Shown: one piece after another, positions 9,348-18,004 of the stretch
How the letters are laid out: each line of letters starts with the position of its first letter
How positions within the stretch are numbered: the stretch's first letter is position 1
Source of the DNA: Streptomyces sp. NRRL B-24484
Lineage (GTDB): Bacteria; Actinomycetota; Actinomycetes; Streptomycetales; Streptomycetaceae
Length of the DNA: 64,000 bases
Assembly (NCBI RefSeq): GCF_000717715.1
Contig: NZ_JOAI01000024.1
Span: 48,925 to 112,924, forward strand
Reading direction: 5' to 3'
Position numbers and translations under genes: made by a program
The notes under the pieces: model-generated
The model's input: the letters and a program-made list of their open reading frames with translations, nothing else
The model's database searches: none
Told to the model about the DNA's origin: nothing

Positions 9348-9577
9348 ATGGACGGCGCACGGGTGTACGTGGCCAACTTCGTCGGCAGTTCCGTCTCGGT
9401 GATCGACACCGCGACCGATGCCGTCACCGCCACCATCAGCAGCTCCGACGCGAGGACCCCGGCCGGCGTGGCGGTCTCCCCGGACGGCGCACGCGTACAC
9501 GGCCGACTTCAACAGCAACGACGTCGCTCGGGCTGACGGACGGCAGCGTCCACACCGCCCTGTTCCGGTTCAGCTGA
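9348..9577 (+). pseudogene. frameshifted YVTN-type beta-propeller remnant
   Basis: An ATG at 9348 with a good ribosome site (AGAGGTG about seven bases upstream) opens MDGARVYVANFVGSSVSVID, the YVTN/NHL propeller-repeat signature. A second repeat begins SPDGARV and then leaves frame. Adding one base near 9495 restores YTADFNSNDV. A second indel near 9530 restores LTDGSVHTALFRF and a stop at 9577. So the gene is about two blades long with two frameshifts: a decayed fragment of a surface or secreted propeller protein, unless these are sequencing errors. The intact first frame is only 62 codons. Confidence 0.7.
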
Positions 9578-9634
9578 CCCGACCCGACCCGACCTGCCCA
9601 GCCCCCGACCGGCGGGCCGGTCCGACGGCCGTCC

Positions 9635-9672
9635 GCCCCGGGTGCCCGGCTCCCCCGCCGGCCGCCCGGGGC
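9635..9672. terminator. terminator downstream of cydB
   Basis: Inverted repeat GCCCCGGG (9635-9642) / CCCGGGGC (9665-9672) located 43 bases beyond the cydB stop on the minus strand. Confidence 0.45.
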
Positions 9673-9714
9673 ACCGGGCCACGGGTCTCCGGGGTGGTAC
9701 CGGGTGCCGGCGGC

Positions 9715-10731
9715 TCAGTCGCGCCGGGCGTGCGGCACGTCGAACTGCTCGGCGGAGACGCGGAGCCTGAAGACGTGGTAGGTCCAGCCCTGGTAGGCGA
9801 GCACGAGCGGGAAGAAGACGATCGCGACGACGCTCATCACCTTCAGGGCGTAGCCGCCGGAGGCGCTGTTGTGCACGGTGAGGTCGAAGGCGGAGTCGGT
9901 GCTCGACACCATCAGCCGGGGGTAGAGGTCGGCGAAAAACGACAGCACGGTCGTCGCGATGACGACCGTGGTGGCCACGAAGGCCCAGCCCTCGTGCCGT
10001 CCGGCGAGCAGCCAGCCGGCGGCGATCGCCGCGATCACGGTCGTGAGTTCGAGGACGTCCGGCAGCACGCCGCCGCCGGCGACGGAGTGCGTCCAGGGCT
10101 GGAAGACCAGGACGGCGAGGACCGTGACGGGGGCGATGCGCCGGGCCAGCCACAGAGCGCGGTCCCGGACCGCTCCGGTGGTCTTGAGCGTCATGAAGAC
10201 GGCACCGTGCAGCAGGCAGAGCAGCACCAGGGTGATCCCGGTGAAGACCGAATAGCCGGAGAACAGGTCGCCGAAGTCGCCGGTGAACTCCTGGCTCTGG
10301 TCGATCGGCACGCCGTGCAGCAGGTTGCCGAGCGCGATGCCGATGAGCAGCGGCACCAGCAGGCTGCCGGCGGTCAGCAGCGCGTCCCAGGTCAGGATCC
10401 AGCGTGCGCTGTCGACCTTGCCGCGGAACTCGAAGGAGACGCCGCGGACGATCAGCCCGACCAGCAGCAGGATCAGCGCGGGGTAGAAGCTGGAGAACAT
10501 GGTCGCGTACCAGGCCGGGAAGGCGGCGAACATCGCGGCCGCGGCGACGATCAGCCAGACCTCGTTGCCGTCCCAGAGCGGCCCGATGGTGTTGATGGCG
10601 GCCCGGCGGCCCGCCTCCTCGCGGGAGACGAAGGTGTGCAGCATGCCCACGCCGAGGTCGAAGCCCTCCAGGACGAAGAAGCCGGTCCACAGGACAGCGG
10701 TGACGATGAACCAGAACGTGGCGAGCGCCAT
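9715..10731 (-). CDS. cydB: cytochrome bd ubiquinol oxidase subunit II
   Basis: 338 residues with eight or nine hydrophobic helices. The N-terminus MALATFWFIVTAVLWTGFFVLEGFDLGVG is the CydB hallmark, with GPLWDGNEVWLI soon after. CydB pairs with CydA in the high-affinity quinol oxidase that reduces oxygen to water without proton pumping. It starts nine bases after the cydA stop, so the two are co-transcribed. The cydDC assembly transporter genes are not next to it; the gap beyond holds only the YVTN remnant. Confidence 0.97.
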   Translation of the reverse strand: MALATFWFIVTAVLWTGFFVLEGFDLGVGMLHTFVSREEAGRRAAINTIGPLWDGNEVWLIVAAAAMFAAFPAWYATMFSSFYPALILLLVGLIVRGVSFEFRGKVDSARWILTWDALLTAGSLLVPLLIGIALGNLLHGVPIDQSQEFTGDFGDLFSGYSVFTGITLVLLCLLHGAVFMTLKTTGAVRDRALWLARRIAPVTVLAVLVFQPWTHSVAGGGVLPDVLELTTVIAAIAAGWLLAGRHEGWAFVATTVVIATTVLSFFADLYPRLMVSSTDSAFDLTVHNSASGGYALKVMSVVAIVFFPLVLAYQGWTYHVFRLRVSAEQFDVPHARRD

Positions 10732-10740
10732 CGGGCGGCC

Positions 10741-12123
10741 TCAGTAGGTCAGGGCCGGGACCGCGGTGTCCTCGGCGGGGGGCGGGGAGAGCTCCTTGCG
10801 GGCGTACCGCGTGAGCAGCACCACGGCCACCACGGCGAGCGCCGCGTAGAGCAGGAAGAAGACGATCAGGCTGGTGGCGACGGTGGCGGTGCTGACCGAC
10901 GGGGACACGCCGTTGCGGGTCAGCTGGAGGCCCTGGACGATCCAGGGCTGGCGGCCGTTCTCGGTCAGCAGCCACCCGGCGGTGTTCATCAGGAAGGGCA
11001 GTGCGCCGGCCCAGACCGCGACCCGGTGGAAGCGGTGTGCGCTGCTGAGCCGCTTGCGCCACAGCAGCCACAGGCCCCACAGCCCGACCAGGAGGACGAC
11101 CACGGCCAGGTAGGCCATGACCCGCATCGACCAGTACTGGATGAAGATGTTCGGGATGTAGTTGCCGGGGCCGTACTGCTGCTCGTACTGGGCCTGCACG
11201 GCGTTGAGCCCGAGGACCTGTCCGTTCCAGTGGTTGGTGGCCAGCAGGGAGAGCAGGTGCGGGATGGCGATGATCTGCGTCGGCGTCATGTCGTTCTTGC
11301 CGCCGCTGATCTGGAACAGCGAGAACGAGCAGGGTTGGCAGGTGTCCCACTGCGCCTCGGCGCCCGCGATCTTCATGGGCTGGTACTTGCCCTCGGTGAC
11401 GCCGAGTTCGCTGCCGACCAGCATCGCGGCGAGGATCACCGGCACCAGGACGACCAGGGCGAGCCGGGCGGCGGCGTGGAAGGCCAGCGGGGACGAGCCC
11501 TTGCGCAGTTGCCAGGCGGAGACGGCGAGCATCACGACGGAGCCGGTGACCAGCGAGGCGAGGATCACGTGCAGGTAGCCGCGCAGGAACACGGGGTTGG
11601 TGAACAGCTTCCAGACGTCGTTGAGCTGGGGCCGGCCGGTGGAGGGGTCGATCGTGTAGCCGACGGGGTGCTGCATCCAGGAGTTGGCGGCCATGATGAA
11701 CGCCGCGGACAGCGCGCCGCCGACGGCGACCAGCCAGATGGTCGCCAGGTGCACGCGCGGGGGCAGCCGGTCCCATCCGAACAGCCAGAGCCCGAGGAAG
11801 GTCGACTCCAGGAAGAACGCGGCGAGCCCCTCTATGGCCAGCGGCGCGCCGAACACGTCGCCGACCGTGCGGGAGTACGCGGACCAGTCCATGCCGAACT
11901 GGAACTCCTGGACGAGCCCGGTCACCACGCCCACCGCGATGTTGATCACCAGCAGGGTGCCGAAGAAGCGGGTGAGCCGCAGCAGGTCGTCCCGGCCGCT
12001 GCGGTGCCAGCCGGTCTGCAGCAGGGCGGTGAGGAATCCGAGACCGATGGTGACGGGTACGAACAGGAAGTGGTAGATCGACGTCATGGCGAACTGCAGC
12101 CTGGCGAGGTCGAGTTGGCTCAT
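10741..12123 (-). CDS. cydA: cytochrome bd ubiquinol oxidase subunit I
   Basis: 460 residues with about nine membrane helices. MSQLDLARLQFAMTSIYHFLF gives the axial haem ligand His18. The conserved quinol-side GRQPW motif is present in ENGRQPWIVQG. The length fits the short-Q-loop class found in Actinobacteria and Firmicutes. ATG 12123 follows GGGGAA; an open extension to 12162 is not supported. It supplies the haem b558, b595 and d sites of the terminal oxidase used at low oxygen. First gene of the cydAB pair. Confidence 0.97.
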   Translation of the reverse strand: MSQLDLARLQFAMTSIYHFLFVPVTIGLGFLTALLQTGWHRSGRDDLLRLTRFFGTLLVINIAVGVVTGLVQEFQFGMDWSAYSRTVGDVFGAPLAIEGLAAFFLESTFLGLWLFGWDRLPPRVHLATIWLVAVGGALSAAFIMAANSWMQHPVGYTIDPSTGRPQLNDVWKLFTNPVFLRGYLHVILASLVTGSVVMLAVSAWQLRKGSSPLAFHAAARLALVVLVPVILAAMLVGSELGVTEGKYQPMKIAGAEAQWDTCQPCSFSLFQISGGKNDMTPTQIIAIPHLLSLLATNHWNGQVLGLNAVQAQYEQQYGPGNYIPNIFIQYWSMRVMAYLAVVVLLVGLWGLWLLWRKRLSSAHRFHRVAVWAGALPFLMNTAGWLLTENGRQPWIVQGLQLTRNGVSPSVSTATVATSLIVFFLLYAALAVVAVVLLTRYARKELSPPPAEDTAVPALTY

Positions 12124-12242
12124 CTGTTCCCCATTGCGAGTGGCTCGGCCCCAGTCAAGCACGCCCCTGGCGGCCCGGTCGGGAGGGCACGGCCGGTGTC
12201 ATCCCATCGGCCGACACCGCGCAGGCGGCCGTCCCCCGGGCC

Positions 12243-12275
12243 GCGGGCCCACCGACCGTCGGCCGGTGGGCCCGC
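12243..12275 (-). terminator. terminator downstream of zwf
   Basis: Perfect 12-bp stem GCGGGCCCACCG (12243-12254) / CGGTGGGCCCGC (12264-12275) with a 9-base loop. It is 15 bases past the stop of the G6PDH gene and upstream of cydA, so it insulates the two units. Confidence 0.75.
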
Positions 12276-12289
12276 CCGGTGGCGGTCCG

Positions 12290-13663
12290 TCACTTCGGGT
12301 CGTGCCAGTGGTCGCCGTCCGGCAGCAGCGCGTCGGCCTCCTTCGGGCCCCAACTGCCCCTGGCGTACGGGAGGGCCGGTGACGCGTTCCCGAGGATGGG
12401 GTCGACGACCCGCCAGGCCGCCTCGACGGTGTCCTCCCGGGCGAACAGCCACCGGTCGCCGTCCAGGGCCGCCCCGATGAGGCGGTCGTACGGCCGCATG
12501 TCGGACCCGGGGACCTCGCTGAAGGAGAGTTCCTCGTGCTTGGCCTGCCAGCCGCCGCCGGGTGCCTTGCCCGCCAGGGTGAGGGCGACCTGCGTCTCCG
12601 GCCAGACCCGGAACCGCAGGCTGTTCGCGGCCGGGCTCGGGCGCAGCCCGAAGACGTCGTGCGGGGCGCTGCGGAAGTGGATGCTCACCTCGGTCGCGGT
12701 CACCGGCATGCACTTGCCGGCCCGGATCAGGATCGGCACGTCCGCCCACCGCCAGGAGTCGGCGGCGAGCCGGACGGCCGCGAAGGTCTCGGTGGTCGAG
12801 CCCGCGGCGACGCCGTCGACGTCCAGGTAGCCGTCGTACTGTCCGCGCACGACGTGTTCGGGGGTGAGCGGGCGCAGCGAGGAGACCACGTTGGCCTTGG
12901 CGTCGCGCCAGGACTCCAGTCCCTCGCCCGAGGGCGGTTCGGCCAGCACGGTGGCGAGGACCTGCAGCATGTGGTTCTGGACGACGTCCCGGACGGCGCC
13001 GGTGCGGTCGTAGAACCGGCCGCGGTCGGAGACGTCGAAGGCCTCGGCCATGGTGATCTGGATGCTTCTGACGTGCGTGCGGTTCAGCAGCGGTTCGATG
13101 ACGGAGTTGGCGAACCGGGCGAAGAGCACGTTCTCCACCGGGTCGAGGCCGAGCCAGTGGTCGACCCGGTAGATCGACTCCTCGGGGAAGTACTCGTGCA
13201 TGGTGGCGTTGAGTTCGCGGGCGCTGCGCAGGTCGGTGCCGAAGGGCTTCTCGACCATCACCCGGGCGCCCTTCGCCCGGCCGGCGTCGGCGATGCCCTT
13301 GGCGATCCGGCCGAAGAGCGGGGGCGGGACCTCCAGGTAGAACAGGGCCCGTTCGCCGGAGCCCATCTCCCGGGCCATGGCCTGGTAGGTGGCGTCGTCG
13401 TCGAGGTCGCCGTCGACGTAGCGGAGCAGCCCGAGCATCTTCCGGGCGGCGGGCGCGGTCGGGTCCATGCCGTTGAGCTTCAGCGAGGCCTCGGCGTAGT
13501 TCCGGAACTGGTCGAGGCCCCAGCCGCTCTTGGCCACGCCGACGACGGGGACGTCGAGGACTCCGCGGTCGACCAGCCCGACCAGGGCGGGGAAGGTCTC
13601 CAGTTTGGCCAGGTCACCGGTCGCGCCGAAGATGACCAGGGCGTCCATCTGCTGTGCTGCCAT
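12290..13663 (-). CDS. zwf: glucose-6-phosphate dehydrogenase, divergent type
   Basis: 457 residues. The Rossmann start ALVIFGATGDLAK, the EKPFG block and the histidine of RVDHWLG identify the G6PDH family, which oxidises glucose 6-phosphate to 6-phosphogluconolactone. The canonical DHYLGKE substrate-binding motif reads DHWLGLD, so the usual lysine is leucine. This marks a side branch whose substrate may differ. I chose ATG 13663 because AGGAGG lies ten bases upstream. An in-frame ATG at 13684 overlaps the stop of the GMC gene. It follows gntK and the GMC oxidoreductase on the same strand, so a role in sugar oxidation fits. Confidence 0.9.
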   Translation of the reverse strand: MAAQQMDALVIFGATGDLAKLETFPALVGLVDRGVLDVPVVGVAKSGWGLDQFRNYAEASLKLNGMDPTAPAARKMLGLLRYVDGDLDDDATYQAMAREMGSGERALFYLEVPPPLFGRIAKGIADAGRAKGARVMVEKPFGTDLRSARELNATMHEYFPEESIYRVDHWLGLDPVENVLFARFANSVIEPLLNRTHVRSIQITMAEAFDVSDRGRFYDRTGAVRDVVQNHMLQVLATVLAEPPSGEGLESWRDAKANVVSSLRPLTPEHVVRGQYDGYLDVDGVAAGSTTETFAAVRLAADSWRWADVPILIRAGKCMPVTATEVSIHFRSAPHDVFGLRPSPAANSLRFRVWPETQVALTLAGKAPGGGWQAKHEELSFSEVPGSDMRPYDRLIGAALDGDRWLFAREDTVEAAWRVVDPILGNASPALPYARGSWGPKEADALLPDGDHWHDPK

Positions 13664-13680
13664 CTCGTTGGCCCTCCTGC

Positions 13681-15261
13681 TCATCGCATGCGGTCGGCGA
13701 GGTGGTCGCCGACCCGCAGCGCGTTGGCGATGGCCGTCAGCGACGGGTTCACCGCTCCGATGCTCGGGAAGAAGCTCGTGTCCACGACGTAGAGGTTGTC
13801 CAGGTCGTGCGCCTTGCAGTTGACGTCCAGGGCGGAGGAGGCCGGGTCGGTGCCGAACCGGACGGTGCCGGCCTGGTGGGCGGTGGCGCCGATCGGCATG
13901 CCCTTGTGCAGGTAGATGCTGCGGGAGAGCAGGTGGTGCTCGTGCATCCCGAGCTCGCCCAGCATGCCCTGGAGCTTGTGGCGGAGCCGTTTCAGTCCGG
14001 CGGTGTTGTTCTTCTCGTCGAGGGCGAGGTGCACGTTGCCGTCGGCGTCCAGAGTGACCCGGTTGTCGGGGGCGGGCAGGTCCTCGCCGCAGAGCCAGAA
14101 GTCGACGGCGTGGTGCGCGATGACCTCGAAGGGCATGTCGGGGCTGACCGCGCCGGCCCAGCGCGGGGCCTCGCCGTGGATCTGTTCGGCGTCGGACTTG
14201 CCGAGCATCTGGATACCGCCGAGCGGGTAGTCCCAGTCGTCGGCGCCGAGGTACCAGTCGTGCAGCGCGAGGGTCTTCTGGAAGAGGGTCGGGTTGGGTT
14301 CCTTCGAGACGGCCATCAGCGCCAGGTTGTTGTGGCGCATGTAGTGGCGTCCGACCACGCCGGAGCTGTTGGCCAGCCCGGCCGGGTGCTTGTCGCCGGC
14401 GGAGCGCAGCAGCAGCACGGCCGAGTTCACCGCTCCGCAGGCGACCACGACGATGTCGCCGGCGAAGGTCTCGGTGGTGCCGTCGGCGAGTTCGGCGACC
14501 ACGCCGGTGACGGTCCGGCCGGTGGGGTCGGTCTCCAGTCGCCGGACGTCGGCGTGGGTGATCATCCGGACGTTGTCGTGCTGCAGCGCCGGGTCCACGC
14601 AGATGACCTGGGCGTCCGACTTCGCGCCGAGCGGGCAGGGGAAGCCGTCCACCCGGTCGCAGCGGATGCAGACGCTGTCGTGCGCCGCCCGGCCGGTGGC
14701 GTCCTGGCTGAGGTTGACGCCGATCGGCAGGTGGAAGGGGTGCAGGCCCTGCTTCTCCAGGTCGTCGCTGAGTTGCTGGATCCGCGGCTCGTGCTCGACC
14801 GGGGGGTGGGCGTACTGGGCGCTCGCCGGGCCCTCGGTGGGGTCCTCGCCGTGCCGGCCGTGGACGAGGTAGAGGTGCTCGGCCCGGGTGTAGTAGGGCT
14901 CCAGGTCCTCGTAGCGGATGGGCCAGGCCGGTGAGAGGCCGTCGTGGTGGCGCAGTTCGCCGAAGTCCTCGGGGCGCAGCCGGAAGAGTGCGGCGCCGTA
15001 GAACTTGGTGTTACCGCCGACGTAGTAGTTGACCTCGGGCGGGAAGGCGTTGCCGTCCTTGTCGTACCAGTACTCCGGGGCCCGGTACTTGCCCTTGACG
15101 AAGACGGCGGTGGAGTCCCAGTTGTCCCGTTCGCGGGGCAGGTAGCCGCCGCGTTCGAGGATGAGGATCCGTTTGCCGGTGGGGGCGAGGCTGTGGGCCA
15201 GTGTGCCGCCGCCTGCGCCGGTGCCGATGATGATGACGTCGTAGTGCTGGGTGTCAGCCAC
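13681..15261 (-). CDS. GMC-family FAD-dependent oxidoreductase
   Basis: 526 residues. An FAD-binding GTGAGGG lies at the N-terminus, followed by GGNTKFYGAALFR. The C-terminal signature VNPSLTAIANALR contains the catalytic-region Asn. A cysteine-rich insert (CIRCDRVDGFPC) is shared with many actinobacterial sugar or alcohol oxidases. GTG 15261 has GGAG six bases upstream. It lies between gntK and zwf on the same strand, which suggests oxidation of glucose or another aldose, but the substrate is inferred only from context. There is no signal peptide, so it is likely cytosolic. Confidence 0.9.
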   Translation of the reverse strand: MADTQHYDVIIIGTGAGGGTLAHSLAPTGKRILILERGGYLPRERDNWDSTAVFVKGKYRAPEYWYDKDGNAFPPEVNYYVGGNTKFYGAALFRLRPEDFGELRHHDGLSPAWPIRYEDLEPYYTRAEHLYLVHGRHGEDPTEGPASAQYAHPPVEHEPRIQQLSDDLEKQGLHPFHLPIGVNLSQDATGRAAHDSVCIRCDRVDGFPCPLGAKSDAQVICVDPALQHDNVRMITHADVRRLETDPTGRTVTGVVAELADGTTETFAGDIVVVACGAVNSAVLLLRSAGDKHPAGLANSSGVVGRHYMRHNNLALMAVSKEPNPTLFQKTLALHDWYLGADDWDYPLGGIQMLGKSDAEQIHGEAPRWAGAVSPDMPFEVIAHHAVDFWLCGEDLPAPDNRVTLDADGNVHLALDEKNNTAGLKRLRHKLQGMLGELGMHEHHLLSRSIYLHKGMPIGATAHQAGTVRFGTDPASSALDVNCKAHDLDNLYVVDTSFFPSIGAVNPSLTAIANALRVGDHLADRMR

Positions 15262-15319
15262 GGGGACTCCGTTTCCGGGCCGGTGCTGCCCCCGCGGGGC
15301 TCGGCGCCGGCCGTCCTGC

Positions 15320-15360
15320 GGCCCCGCCCGCTGCCTCGCTCAGGGGCGGCGGGCGGGGCC
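15320..15360 (-). terminator. hairpin overlapping the gntK stop
   Basis: Left arm 15320-15335 and right arm 15345-15360 pair over 16 bases with one mismatch. The right arm lies inside the last codons of gntK, so this GC-rich hairpin may separate gntK from the GMC gene 78 bases further on. Confidence 0.6.
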
Positions 15361-15954
15361 GGGACCATCTCCGTCGACGCTAGAGCGGCGGCCCCGGGAA
15401 GGCGAGTGCAGGCGGGCATCGGGGTGCGGCGGGGCGGTGCTGCGGGCGAGGGCCGCGGTGGCGGCCGCCAGGGTCTCGGCGATGCTGCCGGCGGCGTCGA
15501 CGGTGGCGCCGGGTTCGTCCTCGGCGAGCGGTTCGAGGGTCTCGTACTGGGAGTCGATCAGGCCGGGCGGCATGAAGTGGCCGGTCCGTGCGGCGCTGCG
15601 GCGGGCGGCGAGTTCGGGGTCGAGGTCGAGTGCGAGGAACCGGATCGGGGCGCCGGTCGCCCGGAACCGGTCGCGGTAGGCGCGTTTGAGGGCGGAGCAC
15701 GCGACGACGCCGCCGCGGCCGTCGTCGGCCCACTGCCGGATGCGCTCGGTCAGCGCCGCGAGCCAGGGTTCGCGGTCCCGGTCGGTGAGCGGGTGGCCGG
15801 CGGCCATCGTGCGGCGGTTCTCCGGGCTGTGGAGGTCGTCGCCCTCCAGGAACGGCACGCCCAGGCGGGTGGCGAGGGCGGCGCCGATCGTACTCTTGCC
15901 CGAGGAGGAGACCCCCATGACGACGATCACGGGGGGTGCGGGTGCCGGCTCCAT
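15340..15954 (-). CDS. gntK: gluconokinase
   Basis: 204 residues. The P-loop GVSSSGKSTIG and the EGDDLHSPENRRTMAAGHPLTDRDR block are diagnostic of GntK/IdnK. The enzyme phosphorylates gluconate with ATP to 6-phosphogluconate, the entry to the pentose phosphate or Entner-Doudoroff routes. The C-terminal ~30 residues are a basic, Ser/Pro/Arg-rich tail beyond the usual kinase length. ATG 15954 follows GGGAG. The neighbouring GMC oxidase and G6PDH support a gluconate/glucose oxidation role. Confidence 0.95.
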   Translation of the reverse strand: MEPAPAPPVIVVMGVSSSGKSTIGAALATRLGVPFLEGDDLHSPENRRTMAAGHPLTDRDREPWLAALTERIRQWADDGRGGVVACSALKRAYRDRFRATGAPIRFLALDLDPELAARRSAARTGHFMPPGLIDSQYETLEPLAEDEPGATVDAAGSIAETLAAATAALARSTAPPHPDARLHSPSRGRRSSVDGDGPGPARRP

Positions 15955-16041
15955 GTGCGTCTCCCTGCCGGTCGGCGGTCACCGTGTGAGACTGGTGCAC
16001 GACCACTGTCGGGTGCCCGCCCGCGTCCCGCAGGAGATGAG

Positions 16042-16989
16042 ATGTCCGGCACTGACGTCGGGGCGGTGAGCGGCCCGCAGGTGCTGCTGCCGTACCCGCC
16101 CGGCGAGGTGGGGGGCCTGCCGGCGGGCTGGGGTGCCGCGGTCTGGGACGGGACGAACGGTCCGCCGGGCCCGGAGGTGCTCGCGGCGGTCGAGTTCTTC
16201 GTGATCCCGTACACCTTCACGGCGGCGGCCCGGCCGCTGCTGGCGCGGATGCCGCGGTTGCGGGTGCTGCAGTCGCTGAGCGCCGGTGTCGACGATCTGG
16301 CGCCGTACGTGCCCGCGGGCGTCACGCTGTGCAACGCGCGCGGTGTGCACGACGCGAGCACGGCGGAGCTCGCGGTGGCCCTGGTGCTGGCCTCGTTGCG
16401 CGGGATCCCCGGCTTCGTGGAGTCCCAGCGGGCCGGGAGGTGGTCGGGCGGGTTCCGTCCGGCGCTCGCCGGGCGGACGGTCCTGATCGTCGGCCACGGG
16501 TCGATCGGCGCGGCGGTGGAGGCGCGGCTCGCCGCCTTCGAGTGCGAGATCGTCCGGGTGGCGCGCACGGCGCGGCAGGCCCCGGGCGGTCCGGTGCACG
16601 CCTTCGGGGAGCTGCCGGGCCTGCTCGGCGCGGCGGACGTCGTGGTGCTGACCGTGCCGCTCGTGCCGGAGACCCGCGGGCTGGTCGATGCCGGGTTCCT
16701 CGCCCGGATGAAGGACGGCGCCCTCCTGGTGAACGTCGCCCGGGGTGCGGTGGTGGACACCGGTGCGCTGGTGCGCGAGGTGTGCAGCGGGCGGCTGGGT
16801 GCGGCGCTGGACGTCACCGACCCGGAGCCGCTGCCGGCCGGCCATCCGCTCTGGTCGGCGCCGAGCGTGCTGATCACCCCTCATGTCGGCGGGAACAGTT
16901 CGGCCTTCGAGCCGCGTGCCCGGGCGCTGGTGCGCTCGCAGCTCGAACGCTTCACCGCGGGGCTGCCTCCGGTGAACACCGTCCGGTGA
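16042..16989 (+). CDS. D-isomer-specific 2-hydroxyacid dehydrogenase
   Basis: 315 residues. The NAD-binding loop is GHGSIGAAVEARL. The catalytic Arg lies in VNVARGAVVDT, followed by the Glu-containing ALDVTDPEPLP and the His in LITPHVGGNS, so the active site looks complete. The family reduces 2-keto acids (glyoxylate, hydroxypyruvate, 2-ketogluconate) with NAD(P)H. The start is set by AGGAGATGAG before ATG 16042. It is divergent from gntK and could process keto-gluconate, but the substrate is an inference from that neighbour. Confidence 0.92.
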   Translation: MSGTDVGAVSGPQVLLPYPPGEVGGLPAGWGAAVWDGTNGPPGPEVLAAVEFFVIPYTFTAAARPLLARMPRLRVLQSLSAGVDDLAPYVPAGVTLCNARGVHDASTAELAVALVLASLRGIPGFVESQRAGRWSGGFRPALAGRTVLIVGHGSIGAAVEARLAAFECEIVRVARTARQAPGGPVHAFGELPGLLGAADVVVLTVPLVPETRGLVDAGFLARMKDGALLVNVARGAVVDTGALVREVCSGRLGAALDVTDPEPLPAGHPLWSAPSVLITPHVGGNSSAFEPRARALVRSQLERFTAGLPPVNTVR

Positions 16990-17011
16990 ACGCGGTCGGT
17001 GATCGGCGGGC

Positions 17012-17986
17012 TCAGAGGACGGCGATCGGGTTGACCGGGGAGCCGGTCCCGCCGGCCAGGCGCAGCGGTGCGACCATGCAGAGGAAGGACCAGCGGCCCT
17101 CCTCGGTGCAGACCGGCAGGAGTTCCTCGAACTGCAGGTAGTCGAGCAGGTGGATGCCGAGGGCGTGGACGGCGAGCACGTGGACGGGGAAGCCGACCCC
17201 GTCGACCGGGCTCGGCGCGCAGTCGTTGTTGCTGTCGCTGCCCAGGACGGCGATCCGCCGCTCGGCCAGCAGTTCCACGGCGGCGGGGTGCAGGCCGGCC
17301 CGGGCGGCGGCCGCGTCCCATGCCCCCATCTCCCGTCGCCGCCGCCGGTGGCCGACGCGGACGAAGAGCAGGTCGCCCTCACCGAAGCGCACTCCCTGGG
17401 CCTCCTCGGCGGCCTGCAGGTCCTCGGCCGTCACGTACTCCCCCGGTTCCAGCCAGGGCACGCCGCGCAGTCCGGGGATGTCGAGCAGGACGCCGCGGCC
17501 GACGATGCCGGCCTCGGCGAGGCCGACGGTGAGGGCCCCGGCGCCGGTCGCGGTGAGGGTGGTGGCGGGGACGCCGCCGTACAGGGTGCCGTCGTAGACG
17601 ACGTGGCAGAGCGCGTCGAGGTGGCTGTCGGCGTCCCCGTGGACGTTCATCTCGATGCGGTCCCGCGCGAATTCCAGCCCTTCGCCGCGCAGCCGCCCGG
17701 CGACGGCGCCGGTCATCGGGTGGTGGGCGGGTTCCGGGTTGTCGGGCCTCGCGCGTGTCCCCACGGGTGCGGCCAGGCTCACGTGACGGCCCGTCCGCAC
17801 CTCGCCGGCGGCGGCGAGGACGCGGGCGGGGGTGATCGTCTCCAGGGCTCCGCGCGGGTGCTCGCCGGCGGGCGCGGCGGCGGGGGCTGCGGCGCTGATC
17901 CGCCGGTGGAGGGCGTCGAACGCGGCCCGGTCGAGGCGCGCCGCCCGCTGCTGTCCGGTGGGCTCCGGGTCCTGGCCTGCGTCCAC
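17012..17986 (-). CDS. cyclase family protein (kynurenine-formamidase-like fold)
   Basis: 324 residues. The metal-binding region reads HGDADSHLDALCH, matching the HxxxxxHxDxxxH arrangement of the cyclase family (PF04199), and a later GSDSNND loop is present. These Mn- or Zn-dependent hydrolases open amide or lactone rings. Many solitary actinobacterial members have no assigned substrate. GTG 17986 has GAGGAA upstream. It converges on the hydroxyacid dehydrogenase gene and sits 18 bases from the GH15 gene upstream, so it may be co-transcribed with it. Confidence 0.85.
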   Translation of the reverse strand: MDAGQDPEPTGQQRAARLDRAAFDALHRRISAAAPAAAPAGEHPRGALETITPARVLAAAGEVRTGRHVSLAAPVGTRARPDNPEPAHHPMTGAVAGRLRGEGLEFARDRIEMNVHGDADSHLDALCHVVYDGTLYGGVPATTLTATGAGALTVGLAEAGIVGRGVLLDIPGLRGVPWLEPGEYVTAEDLQAAEEAQGVRFGEGDLLFVRVGHRRRRREMGAWDAAAARAGLHPAAVELLAERRIAVLGSDSNNDCAPSPVDGVGFPVHVLAVHALGIHLLDYLQFEELLPVCTEEGRWSFLCMVAPLRLAGGTGSPVNPIAVL

Positions 17987-18004
17987 GGTCGGTTCCTCTC
18001 CGGG

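Noticed and set aside
9418..12480. 1020-residue rightward frame over cydAB
   Set aside because: Antisense to clear cytochrome bd genes and composed of charged low-complexity sequence.
12536..13792. rightward 418-residue frame antisense to zwf
   Set aside because: No domain; the opposite strand encodes an obvious G6PDH.
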